Part shown: positions 35,801 through 46,599 of the stretch, in pieces
How positions within the stretch are numbered: the first letter of the stretch is position 1
Layout: each line of letters begins with the position of its first letter
Assembly (NCBI GenBank): GCA_037951105.1
Contig: JBAMJV010008900.1
Location: 1-64,000 of the forward strand
Direction of reading: 5' to 3'
Length of the DNA stretch: 64,000 nucleotides
Source: Echinarachnius parma
Lineage: Eukaryota > Echinodermata > Echinoidea > Clypeasteroida > Echinarachniidae
Program-made: the position numbers and the translations under genes
Notes under the pieces: model-generated
What the model saw: only the letters and a program-made list of their open reading frames with translations
Told to the model about the DNA's origin: nothing
The model's database searches: none

Positions 35801-38008
35801 TAACATTATTGTACCATAATGTGTATACACGTATTTAAATGAAATATAGATTACATCGGTCCTTTAATTTAATAACCCTGTCATTATATTCGTTTTCATA
35901 ATAATTTACGAAATACAGTTGTAGGTTTGTAAATGTCTGATTTAGCATAGATTTATTATAATGTATATAATTATGCTTATACACGTGTGTAGATATGGAA
36001 TGTCTTGGTCAATAGACCGCTTCTGTAATGTATGCAATTAATATGCGTCTGACGTAAGACAAGCTTAACAATATAGTAACTAGGTCCGGCAAGCTAAGTT
36101 TGCCGGAACTTGCCGGACCTAGTTACTATTGTTAAGCTTGCCAACGGGGAGTCTTACGTCATACGCATATTATTTGCATACATTACAGAAGCGGTCTATT
36201 TTGTAAGCCTGTCATTCGTGTTGATACAAGGGTCATTACAATTCGCGAAAGGCAGTTTAGTTGTAGGTTTGTAAATGTCATTAAAAATGGCACTTCGTTC
36301 ATTTGATATTCTTCTATGGTAACTTATAAGTTACAAACCCTGCATCCCTACGATAACTTACAAACCCTGCATCTGTTTGTAACCAAACTCTATCAATCAA
36401 GTACCGGGATATGATGGGGTCAAAGGTCGCATAAGTAGATAAAAGGTCAAATGAGGGTCAATGTGAAGTTTTGGGGGTAAGAGTCTATTTCAATAGGGTC
36501 GATAACTTTCCAACCCTGCATCTGTTTGTAACCAAACTTGATTGGTAGATGCCCTTTTCAATGCTCGATTATTTAGAAAATACACAGGGTGGCCCAGAAA
36601 GAATGCAACACCTACGGTCGTAATTTCATCAACACCATCGACCAAATGTCATTGTTTTTGCTTGATTAAGTAGAACATTCTTTTTCTAACAAAATGATTT
36701 TAGGTTAGGCGTTTGGATCCTAGGGCCATTTTTCTGAGGCAATGTCGTTTCCTAAATGTGCAACTTTTTCGTCTCCAGCGGTCCTCGGAACACGGAGGCA
36801 TTCTCGCTCCACGGCCTCACATAGACAGAAGAACCGCATGACTGCTCGCCCTTTGATAATGAAGACCAAATAAACAATGATGTACATTATCTCTTTTCAG
36901 AAAATTTTTTTTTTCCATATGTTATGGACACAAATGAAATGGTTCAAGAAACAAGCCAGATATTGTCTTTCTTTCACATTCTTTGTGAGGCCCGCTCGCC
37001 TGAAGGTCCGCGGGTACCATTCCACAAAATTGAGAATTCCCGGCTAGGTCTAGGCCGCTGGCCACGTACTCCCGGTTGCGTACATCGCCTATCCAGATTG
37101 AGCGCGCTGCCATTTTGACAGAGCGCGCTACATTTTGACAAATCTGCACGCGCGGATGACGTCATCCGCACACTTAGAAGCCCTTCGATCTTTTTTGATC
37201 AATCGTCCAGTGAGGGTTGATGAAAATCACTAAAAACACCAGACTTACTTAATTAATGTCCATAATTAATGGTGGACATCATAATTCCAATGCATATTTA
37301 TCACTTTTTGTTCAAAGATTGTTTTTTTTTGTTACTTTGGGGGGTAATAAAAATGTGTTGAAATGTGTGTAAAAATCATGTGAAATGACGCACTATTTTT
37401 TGCCTTAATTTGTTTTCTTTTTAATGTTTTCAAATCAGTTTTTTTGATGTATTGTCTATTATATTCTGGTAAAAGAAGGTATAAACTACCTATATTTTGA
37501 TTTTTATAAAGTCTCATAGGCTAGATTTTTTACAATAGTCATTTAAAAATGATATCTAAAACCGATTTTATGACAGAATCTGTCCTTCATTTCGCCGAAA
37601 CAGGTTCCATGTCCGTAATTCTAGCATTAATTTCCGTAAATTTGTATTTGTCTAATATTGGAAGTGATTTTAGGGACATGTAAAATCCACAAAAGTTCAT
37701 GAGACCAGTCATTTACTTCATTAAATCTGTTATATAACTCTTAAAGTGTCTAAAAGCAGTAGACTGGATCGTCGTACGGACGCTGTACAGACATTGGGCC
37801 GCCTGCGTGGGCGGTAAATCCCAAGCGCTGTCTGATGCCTGGCCTAAAAAGGCCTAGTCGAATACGCGCATTTCGTGACACTGGCTTGCAGTCATTCATG
37901 GTTTGTAATACCGAATAACAATTTCAAATCAGTTATCTGGATGTATTGGCTATTTTATTCTGTTAAAAGAAGGTATGAACTACCTACATATCGATTTTTT
38001 ATACAATT
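32123..38008. repeat. 2,941-bp tandem duplication, two near-identical copies
   Basis: Copy 1 is 32123-35063, copy 2 is 35064-38004, joined at an AATT shared by the breakpoints. Differences seen by eye are an A/T-run change (33961 against 36901) and T to G at about 34487/37428. Contents: truncated TA element, a foldback, ACAGGGTGGCCCAGAAAG (33644; 36585), and the 490-bp repeat. No gene recognised. Confidence 0.93.
33071..33258. repeat. Foldback, 188 bp (second copy 36012-36199)
   Basis: ATAGACCGCTTCTGTAATG pairs with CATTACAGAAGCGGTCTAT, and AACTAGGTCCGGCAAG with CTTGCCGGACCTAGTT, around a centre near 33163. About 85-bp arms with a small loop. Confidence 0.88.
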
Positions 38009-38380
38009 TCATAGGCTATATTTTATACAATAGTCTTTGAAAAATGATATCTAACTCGAGTTTTGTCACAGGATCTGTAATTCATTTCGCCGGAACATGT
38101 AATTCTAGCATTCATTTCCGTAAATCTGTATTTGTATACTATTGGAAGTGATTTTAGTGACTTGTACATTCCACAAAAGTTCATGAGACCAGTCATTTAC
38201 TTCATTAAATATGTTTTATAACTCTTTAAAAAGTCACGGAAAGCAGCAGGCTGAATCGTCGTACGGACGCTGTGAGGACATTGGGCCGCCTCCGTCGGTG
38301 GTGAAATCCAAGCGCTGACGGTGCTTTGCCTAGAAGGCCTAGTTTAATGTACGCGCATTCTGTGACACTGGCTTGTAGCT
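34487..38380 (+). repeat. Older ~490-bp tandem repeat at the duplication edge
   Basis: A TTTCAAATCAGTTTTTTTGA..TAAAAGAAGGTAT block at 34490 recurs in diverged form at about 34980 (TTTCAAATCAGTTATCTGGA), again in copy 2 at 37431 and 37921, and continues to about 38380 (CGTCGTACGGACGCTGT and AAGGCCTAGT words). The 2,941-bp duplication broke inside the second unit. An inverted relative lies at 38925-39000. Confidence 0.7.
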
Positions 38381-39875
38381 TTATGGCATATAAAACCAAT
38401 TTAAAAGTTGTTTGGAATAATTTTAAAACATGGTTTATACAAAGAAAACAATATTTCTCGAAATCTGATACGCATGAAATCTAACGAATATAAGCAAGTA
38501 TTTTAATGTATTAAACATCACGTCGAATACAATCCAGAGTTCATACACGAAATATAGCAAACGGGACCGAAAGGCGCTTGAAATTCTTCCCCGACGGAGC
38601 CGGTCTAATAACAGCTCCACTTCCATACGGAATTTAAGTATGCTGCTTCTTGTGAACTTTCCAAGAGTTATAAATCTTTTTTGATGAAACAAATAATTGT
38701 TTTTAAGAGCTTTTATAAGTTCATTGAGTGTCTAAAATCACTTACCTGATTGAAAATCTAAAGATTTACGGAAATAAATGCATAAATTCGCCTACGAAAA
38801 AGGCTCCGGCGAAAATTTTGACAAATTCGGCCGGAAATCGATTTCAGAACACCAACTTTCGCGAGATTTATTTTGAAACTAGCCGATGAGACTTTTTCAA
38901 ACAGTAATGAAAGTGTTGCCAATTGCTTGATCTACCAGAATATACCTAACAACAATTTCAAAAAACTGATTTGACAAAGTTAAAAGAAAACAAAATATAG
39001 TGTAAAATTAAGCGTATTTTTCAATGCATTTTATCATGAATTTTAGCAATTTTTAAACCTTTTTATTTTCCAAAATATTGCAAAATGAAGAAAAAAATTA
39101 AATCGGCAATGACATGTGGGTAATACATTTATGATATCTACATTCATTTGGGGTATGGCTGAATTAACCGACTCAATAACTGAACTTTGCTTGAACCTAT
39201 GATCTCGAATGTGCAAAGAAGAAATTACGAGACATTTCGCACCGAGCGCGATTTGAAAACAACAAACATGGCTGCGCCCTCAGTCTGCTACGGGATGTGG
39301 GAGATTCTCCTCGCAAAGCCCCCCTAGAGCTAGTCTAGGGTTGCTGTCCCAGCGAATATTTAAGATTATGTTACGTCTCTTCAAAATTTATTTAAAAGAT
39401 AAAAACAAATCTCGGTTATTATTGCATTTCGATTCACATTTTAATTTGTAATGATATAAATTCATATTCTTCAACATTTGTCTAATATATAATCGTTAGA
39501 AAAGATTTGGTTTGAGATACAAACCAAACGTACAAACAAATATTATTAGCGAAATCGTAGGCCGAGAAAAAAATACTGTGATGACAGAGTTTGAATTAAT
39601 GATATTCATAATCGATATACTTAGATGTGGCATGATCGATCACTCTCCAAACAGTACTGACAAGTTTGCAACTTTGTAATAGTATATCAATTATATTGTT
39701 TCAAACAGTTATTCAAACTTTAGTTTACAATTTATATGTTATGATATGCAATTAATGTATCAGTATATTGCTAGGATGGATAACAACGATGTCAGATCTT
39801 TACAGAGTTCTCCGATGTGATGTGATCGATCATCATTTGCATTACTTTGTTTCATCGCTGAATTCTTATTCTTCG
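38381..39875. other. No gene recognised
   Basis: AT-rich. 38925-39000 reads as an inverted relative of 34440-34540 (ACCAGAATATA..AAACTGATTTGA..AAAGAAAACA). Two TGATCGATCA words (39643, 39822). No exon-like sequence seen. Confidence 0.5.
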
Positions 39876-40820
39876 ATTTATGGGTAAATGTATGCAATTG
39901 CACACCCACTGGCATTTCAAAAGTATATGGCCGATTCAGTTGAAATTCACATCAATTGATGATCTAATAATGATTGACAAGTGACACAAATTTCAAGGCA
40001 ATCCGAAGACCAAAACTCACGATATCGGCGTCGACATCCGATGCGACGATAAGTAGTTGTTGGCTACGATCGTACAACCAATTATGATCGATCACAAATA
40101 TCATACCATGTGATCGATCGATTACAAATTGTCTTCTTATTAATCGTTTTCCATTATTTTTTCTCTTATAATTCATATTCGTTTTCCATAAATTCTATTA
40201 ATGTTGGTCTCTTGTTAATAATTAAATATAAATGTAACAACAAAAGTTCAAGTTTTATTTGAAAAAAACAACAACAAAAGTTCATGTCCATGAGCATTGT
40301 CATGACTGATATTTATATTATTTGTATTGATATTTATTATGTTTGATATAATAATTATGTACACCTATGGGCCTATTATATTTAAGATATTCTAACAAAA
40401 ATATCAATACACATAATATAAATATCAGTCATAACAATGCTCATGAACATGAACTTCTGTTGGTACATTTATATTTAAGTTTGTATAAGAGAACAAAATT
40501 AATGGAAAACGAATATGAATTATAAGAGAAAAAAATAATTGAAAAACGATTAATAAGAAGACAATTTGTAATCGTTCGATCACATGTTATGATCGTTTGT
40601 GATCGATCACAATTGGTTGTACGATCGTAGCCAACAACTACTTATCGTCGCATCGGATGTCGACGCCGATATATTGAGTTTCGGTCTTCGGATTGCTTTG
40701 AAATTTGTGTCACTTGTCAACCATTATTATATCATCAATTGGTGTGAATTTTAACTGAATCGGCCATATACTTTTGAAATGCCAGGGGGGTGTGCAATTG
40801 TATACCTTTACCGATTTATG
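39876..40820. mobile_element. Large palindrome, ~0.95 kb
   Basis: Arms of about 450 bp: GCAATTGCACACCC against GGGTGTGCAATTG, TCGTCGCATCGGATGTCGAC against the left GTCGACATCCGATGCGACGA, and TTTATATTATTTGT-type centre arms meeting near 40375. Contains several GATCGATCAC words. Looks like a foldback transposon or a recent inverted duplication. Confidence 0.85.
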
Positions 40821-41034
40821 TTCAATTTGTTGTATGATTGGCTTTTTGATTAAACTCAACTGCCGTACCATGAATAAATTAAGAATAGTCAACTTTTAGA
40901 ACATTCAAAATGTATTAATTAAAACCGTACATTTTGTTTACATCCGAAAATGTTGCTACAATATATTCGGTAGGAAACATGAATGGAATCAATTCTACCG
41001 GTCTTTGTTGATCGATCATTCATTACGAGATAAT

Positions 41035-41097
41035 TTAAAGGGGACCTACAGTTCTGGTAAGGCTAAACTTTAGTAATTATCCAAACATTCACAATAA
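41035..41097 (+). repeat. Half of a TTAA MITE
   Basis: TTTAAAGGGGACCTACAGTT and GGTAAGGCTAAACTTTAG match the left end of the AGGGGTAGTACAGG family; no right end found. Confidence 0.5.
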
Positions 41098-41118
41098 CGT
41101 TCGTCCATTTGAAGCTTA

Positions 41119-41263
41119 TATTGGCCTCATATTGCATATGTAGGCAAGTATTTACCCGCAGCGCCAATCATTTCGTCCATTTGAAGCTTATTATTGGCCT
41201 CTTATAATGGTAAGCAAATGTCTGCCCGTAGCGCCAATCGTGTCGTCGTCTTAGTGAAGCTTA
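41119..41263 (-). pseudogene. Two decayed copies of the lectin last-exon tail
   Basis: Minus-strand copies (41191-41263 and 41119-41190) of the sequence that ends the lectin coding region: GATTGGCGCTACGGGCAGAC, then CTTACC.. and AGCTTCA in the downstream part. The Cys and stop codons are altered. Period 72-73 bp. Confidence 0.75.
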
Positions 41264-42617
41264 AGCCCGCCGCAGACAGAGTCGACCCGACCCGACCCGA
41301 CTGGTTTTCAGTCGGATCGGCTCTGTCTGCGCTGCCTCGAGTCTACGATTTGCCAGTCGGTATACAGTCGGGAGGTGGTCGGGCCCGATTTGACGTGTTG
41401 AATCGAGAATGCGACTCGGGGCCCGACTGCAGTCGACTGGAGAGCATCAACCAATCACAACGCTAGAAAATGACGTGATATTTTGGCTATGTATGTCAGC
41501 TGAAAGGCGACAATATTTTCCCTTCAGGAATGCATTGACTTTACGTGTAATTATTTTTATCGCACACCGTGTATTGTACGCATAGCTTGTATACATTTCT
41601 TCTGTTTATAACGTTATCGGTTGAGCATTTGCTCCCCATTTGCTGGTGTGAGAAGAGACAATTTGGGAAGAAAGGTAAATTTTAAGTAGATATCCTTCAT
41701 TAGTAATGGCATAGATGTATTCAAAGAATTGATTTAACTAATGTCAAAACGCAACGTTCGTAAACGCGAGTGGCAACTTTGCCATTAATGACTTGTGTTT
41801 TCAAGAGTCTGGCAAGTGATACTCCACCCATAGCACTTACAATTAAGTTTACTTACATTTACAAATCTGAACTTGAAATATGGAGTTATATTACGTCTTG
41901 TATGTTAGGCCTTACACCATGGACCTATATATAGTCTATATATTATATGCCGTATTTCCAATGGACCTAGCTAGGATAGGCTTTGAAAGTTTGTATAATT
42001 TTATTTTCCAAGTTACTTATACCTAAAGAAAAGTGAGATCAAGATTCAGTGATAATAAATTGACTCTTTTTTTTTTTTTTTCATTAGCCCAACAAATTAC
42101 TTATAGAATGTACGTCCAAAGTTGAACAGTGTTTGAATAGTTGAATGTACACTTTTTACTTTTTAGAACGATTTTAGATCATAAATGTGCGCCAGATTTT
42201 AAATGATTTCTGTTGTATGATAATCTAATTTGGGTCATCGTTGCTCTATAAGGTTTTGCTTGTATTAAAACAAGCTAAACGTAACAAGCTCTTTTAGTTA
42301 TTCCATAACTTATGTCAACTGTCTATGCCAATACTAAGTACAAGAATGATCTGCTTAATTTTGTCTTTGAACATGGATAAAGTATTATGGATTACCATGG
42401 CTAACCAATGAGAATATCAAGTCCTGGAAAAGTGTCCCCCGTCCACATCCTCACCCCCATTACTTCATCTATCTTTCTCCGAGATTCTGCATAAAGAGAG
42501 CTTAGAGAAAGATGTAACATATTATACCCACATGAAAATAACTGTATAGAGGAGAATTTTGTATTGATTTATTTTTTATTTTTATTTATTTATTTTATTT
42601 TTATTTATTTATTTTAT

Positions 42618-42648
<31 letters not shown>

Positions 42649-43808
42649 GGGTGACCATGGAGCCGTGGTAACCCTGCACTCATGAAAAACGAATCGGTAT
42701 GGGTGAAATTATAGGGATGGGGGGGGGGGGGGGGGGGGTGGTAAGGGTCAGAGGCGGGGAAAATAATATTGTCAGGCTTTACTTCACGTACCTTAGTGTA
42801 ATTCATCATTAATCCCAATAATTATGATATCTTTTTTCAAAGCCTCCACAAATTGAGAAAACAAATAATTATTCACATCCACTGTGGCTAATGATACAAG
42901 TGAAAAATACTAAACATTAAATCGCCTAGTGGAGTTCTATTTGTGTTGCCTTACGGCTTGGATGGGGAAAATCTTAAATATCTTTATATAATAAACACAT
43001 GCTGAAGGCATTATTATTTTCAAAGTCAGTAAACATAGTTTGAAAGAACCGTAATAAGGTATGAATTTTGTTTTATAATATAATCATTGCGATGATCAGT
43101 GTCGTAGCGACGGGGGTAGGGGGGGGGGGGGGGTAGGGGAGAGCATACCCTACTTATTTGAGAACAAATATTAGGAAACATTAGGGGACATTTTGGGGGG
43201 AATAAACAAGAAAACATAAGGTGTGCCCGCCCCCCCCCCCCCCCCCCCACACACACACACTAATTTTGTGTGCCTCCCTCCCCCCAATCACACCTACCAC
43301 ACTACGCATGCACTGGCGATGATTAATGGAGAGGGATAGCATAAAAGGGCAAGGCCCAATTGACCATCTCCCCTCTTTGAGAAAATGTCGATCACATGCC
43401 ACCCCCCCCCCCCCTACCCCCTTCAGAATAATTTACTCTGATGGAGAATATCACAGAAATAGATACCAATCCTATCATGTCAGACAATAGCTTGTATAGT
43501 AAATGTTCCGGTGCATAAAATGAAAATTTTACAAGATGAAGAGTGAATGATGCTAATATCTGATACTGTATTAAAACATCTATGTTTATGATAAAATAAA
43601 GGCATCAATATGAGCATACTCTTCTCAACACATATATTATCCACTGCTTCAGTGTGGTTCCCGATCCGTCGGGCATTGATCGGGCACCAGTCGTGTCTGT
43701 GTGCGCTGACCCTCTCTTCCGACTTGACCCGACTCTACCCGACCCGATTGGGCCCCGATCGTCGGGTCGGGTCGGAATGGGTCGGGTCGGCTCTGTCTGC
43801 GCCGGGCT
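41264..43808. mobile_element. 2.5-kb Harbinger-like non-autonomous element
   Basis: TTA (41261-41263; 43809-43811) flanks AGCCCGCCGCAGACAGAG and, inverted, AGCCCGGCGCAGACAGAG, continuing into CGACCCGACCCGAC on both sides. The neighbouring repeat unit holds the empty site GAAGCTTACATTGG (43879-43892). No transposase frame; the interior has long T, G and C runs (42627-42650, 42720-42738, 43117-43132, 43230-43248, 43403-43416). Related ends occur in array units 1-3 (about 15388-15442). Confidence 0.82.
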
Positions 43809-43811
43809 TTA

Positions 43812-43885
43812 CATTGGACTCTTCTTGCAGATGTAAGCAAGTGTCTGCCCGCAGCGCCAATCGTGTCGTCACTTAGTGAAGCTTA
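43812..43885 (-). pseudogene. Intact-looking duplicate of the lectin last-exon tail
   Basis: A 74-bp copy of the adjacent coding end: on the minus strand DWRCGQTLAYICKKSPM followed by stop, then AGCTT. It is downstream of the real stop, so it would be 3' UTR unless used by alternative splicing. No acceptor precedes it. Confidence 0.8.
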
Positions 43886-44001
43886 CATTGGACTCTTCTT
43901 GCAGATGTAAGCAAGTGTCTGCCCGCAGCGCCAGTCGTTCCATCCCTTGATCCTGTTGGAGTCCGCGTCCTGATACCAGACATGCGCGCAATTCTCCCCG
44001 C
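43883..44001 (-). CDS. C-type lectin exon 3 (C-terminal)
   Basis: Acceptor ATACCAG (44003-44002), then GC completing a Gly codon, and 38 codons ending KKSPM-stop. It encodes GENCAHVWYQ..GWNDWRCGQTLAYIC. WND (162-164) is the calcium/sugar-binding motif of strand beta-4, and the three Cys (146, 167, 175) are the ones expected to close the two conserved disulfides. Phase 1 entry matches exon 2. The terminal 74 bp of this exon are the source of the downstream tandem copies. Confidence 0.92.
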
Positions 44002-44391
44002 CTGGTATCCATACTAACAAAGAAACAAACAGAACATGTGTTTATACTTTTACATAATCCAATTCCAAGGTATTTCGTTCAACTTGTTGTAGCGAAAAGG
44101 CTATTTTACAAGTGAATTTATACAGTAAAAAGCATGGAAAATTGCATAAAATTGAAAAGAAAATACATGTTTTAAATCTAATTAATGAGACCTTCCTCGT
44201 AGCAGTGTTATTTTTATTGCACGAGTTGTCTTTCCAAAGAGGAAAACATCCTAGCCTTTTGACTTATTTGATGTGGTGAGAGCATAACTCGTGTAATTTC
44301 TAGTCACTTATTTCCTCTTGAACTTTCCCACTAACGAAAATAATAATGTTTTATTGACCACAGACTGTCACCTGCCTTCTTTTCCCACAGG

Positions 44392-44527
44392 AGGTGGCCA
44401 TTTCTTGAACTACTTGCTTTGAGTTGACGTGTCAGGTGGAGAACACGATAGCGGGTTACGATTTGCTACTATTGTGTTCTCCACCCGCCACTTCATTTCG
44501 ATGCAAGTAGTTCAAGAAAAGGCCGCC
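44392..44527. repeat. Foldback in lectin intron 2
   Basis: GGTGGCCATTTCTTGAACTA pairs with TAGTTCAAGAAAAGGCCGCC, and GTGGAGAACACGATAG with CTATTGTGTTCTCCAC, around 44460. Confidence 0.8.
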
Positions 44528-44549
44528 GCCTATATGGCATTGAATTAAA

Positions 44550-45491
44550 AGCCCAGTCCCATACTGACGATTTTCAGGGCGACTCGCAACGATTTGACAT
44601 TCGTCGAGAAAATCGCTTAGGTCGTGTTGCATCGTGTTACATCGTATCGGTTCTTCCCCAAAACCGTTGCGCATCGTAAAGAAAATCATGAAAGCTGAGC
44701 CAAATTCGCCGTATTAAACTGTTCAAAACAATCGCCACGCCACGACGATTTTCACAAAAACTCGTTGTACATGCCGTTGCATATTCGTGTCAATTCGTTC
44801 CAAATCGTTGCAATTCGTTGCGACTCGTATCGCTTCGTTGTGAAGATCGCCGCTTTCCGTTTTTGAACTGACCATGGGAGTAGAGACTTAAATAATACCT
44901 TTACGTCACGGGGGAGGGGGGGGGGGGGGGGGTGAATGAATAGATCATCCCTCTGTTGAATGGTATCAATGACAGATCTACGCCCGTGGAACTGACTCAA
45001 ACAAGGCCGATTGTTCATATTGTGCACTGCCCGATTGTTCCATTAAAAAAATGTGAGGAAATCGTTGCGACATGGCGATAGTTTTTAACAGTTCAAAACT
45101 TTCGTTGTGCTAACACGATTCATGGCGTTCTTCGCGATGCGCAACGGTTCGAATAACGAATTGCAACGACTCGCAACGAACTACAACGACTCGCGACGAC
45201 TCAAGCGATTTTCTCCACGAATGATAATCCGTTGCGAGTCGCCGTAAAAATCGCCACTTTGGGAACGCAACTTTTTTTCTGCTACGAATTTTCTATCGCA
45301 ATGGTTGAAGACAAAAGAAGGACGAACTGACTCGTCGAACAACGACGAAGAACGAATATTCATATTGAGTCGCCGTACAATTCTCCCCAATTCGTTGTTA
45401 AATCGTGGCTAAATCGAGTCGATTCGTTCTAGTAAATCGTTGCGAGTCATTGCAAGTCGCCGTGAAAATCGTTAGTATGGGACTGGGCCTT
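44550..45491. mobile_element. TIR element packed with CGTTGCGA-type motifs
   Basis: Ends AAGCCCAGTCCCATACTGA and, inverted, AAGGCCCAGTCCCATACTAA, then GATTTTC..GCGACTCGCAACGATT against its partner. TTA lies at both borders (44545-44547; 45490-45492). Dozens of words such as AACGACTCG, TCGTTGC and AACGATT fill both halves in opposite orientation, like an expanded set of subterminal transposase sites. G-run at about 44912-44932. No transposase frame. Confidence 0.75.
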
Positions 45492-45636
45492 AGCAGACGG
45501 AAGTGGTCCATAAAATATTGAGTATAGTTTGTGTTATTTTGAATATTGAAGAGGATATAAGTGACAAGCAATGACAGGGGTTATGCTCTCATCACAAAGG
45601 GCTAGGATTTCATTCCCCCTTTAACATGTTTAATGT

Positions 45637-45838
45637 TAGGTAACTTGCCGATTGGTCTACAGCCATTTGGTCTACTAGAAAATTAAACATTTGGGGGCTT
45701 ATGGTGGACTATGATTAGGGTTATGGTGTGGATTAGGGTTAGGGTTAGGTTTTGGGTTAGGGCTCGTGTTTGGAAATGGGGAAATTGAAGTTAGAGGCAT
45801 CAGGTTGTAGACCAAATGAGTTGTAGACCAAGAGACAT
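45637..45838. repeat. TTGGTCTAC-type repeat with TTAGGG words (intron 2)
   Basis: TTAGGTAACTTGCCGATTGG, GTCTACAGCCATTTGGTCTAC and, at the far end, GTAGACCAAATGAG and GTAGACCAAGAG. The interior has TTAGGGTTAGGGTTAGG (45735-45752). An inverted relative flanks the LINE in intron 1 (46430-46560; 47930-48003). Confidence 0.6.
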
Positions 45839-45858
45839 GTATATAATATTATGTATAC

Positions 45859-45994
45859 CTGCGTAGTTGTCGGGTTGGGCCTCCCATCCTCTTTCGGGTT
45901 GAGCGGGGAGCCAGTTAGTGTAGTCAAACGGGGTAAGGTCTGGGTAGACGAAGGTTCCTTCTTCAGCCCGGTCATTCGCACCGATCCAGTAACC
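45859..45994 (-). CDS. C-type lectin exon 2
   Basis: Acceptor CTAACTAG (45996-45995), donor GCAG|GTATAC (45858-45857); 136 bp, phase 0 in and phase 1 out. It encodes GYWIGANDRAEEGTF, then FDYTNWLPAQPERGWEAQPD and NYA. WIG (99-101) is the core-fold signature and QPDN (136-139) is the sugar-specificity motif that in this family selects galactose over mannose (EPN). Found by reading through the intron in the correct phase; the longest open frame here is a different, wrong frame. Confidence 0.92.
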
Positions 45995-46599
45995 CTAGTT
46001 AGTGTGTGTGGCAAATTAATGAACACGGAAACACGTATCATTAGCATTCACGTATTGTCCAAATCCACAAACCTTAGTTATAACTCTGTTACGATCAAGG
46101 ACACATAACATTTTGAATGTAAAAGTAATGCAAAGTCTCAACAAAAGCATGTTTGCTCTTGAACAATAATATTTGTCATGCTAACGCTGCAAATGGCTTT
46201 CCCATAACGTTAAATTCAACATAAATGTAATTAATACTACTAATAATATTATTGATTTACATAGTACCTAGTATGACTGATAATCATCTCGAAGCGTTTT
46301 ACAACTGGACACCTTTGTGAAACACCCCCTGGACTTCCCGAGAAGAATTTGAACAACCATAGATTGGAGGTGAGGGAAAGCTTTAAACAAGAATGCCATT
46401 TGATGATACCAAGACCCTTGTTCGCTTGGTCTACACCCTGTTGGTCTACAACTCATTTGGTATACTACATGGTGACTTTCGCATCATTTTTTCCAACTCC
46501 AAACACGATCCATAACCAAGGACCCAACCCTAACCGGAATCCAAACCCATACTAATCACAATCCCTAATTATAATCATATGTCCTCCTTAGAATAAAAA

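Noticed and set aside
45757..46047. A 96-codon frame on the minus strand over lectin exon 2
   Set aside because: It is out of frame; the splice-consistent frame gives the lectin motifs WIG and QPDN.
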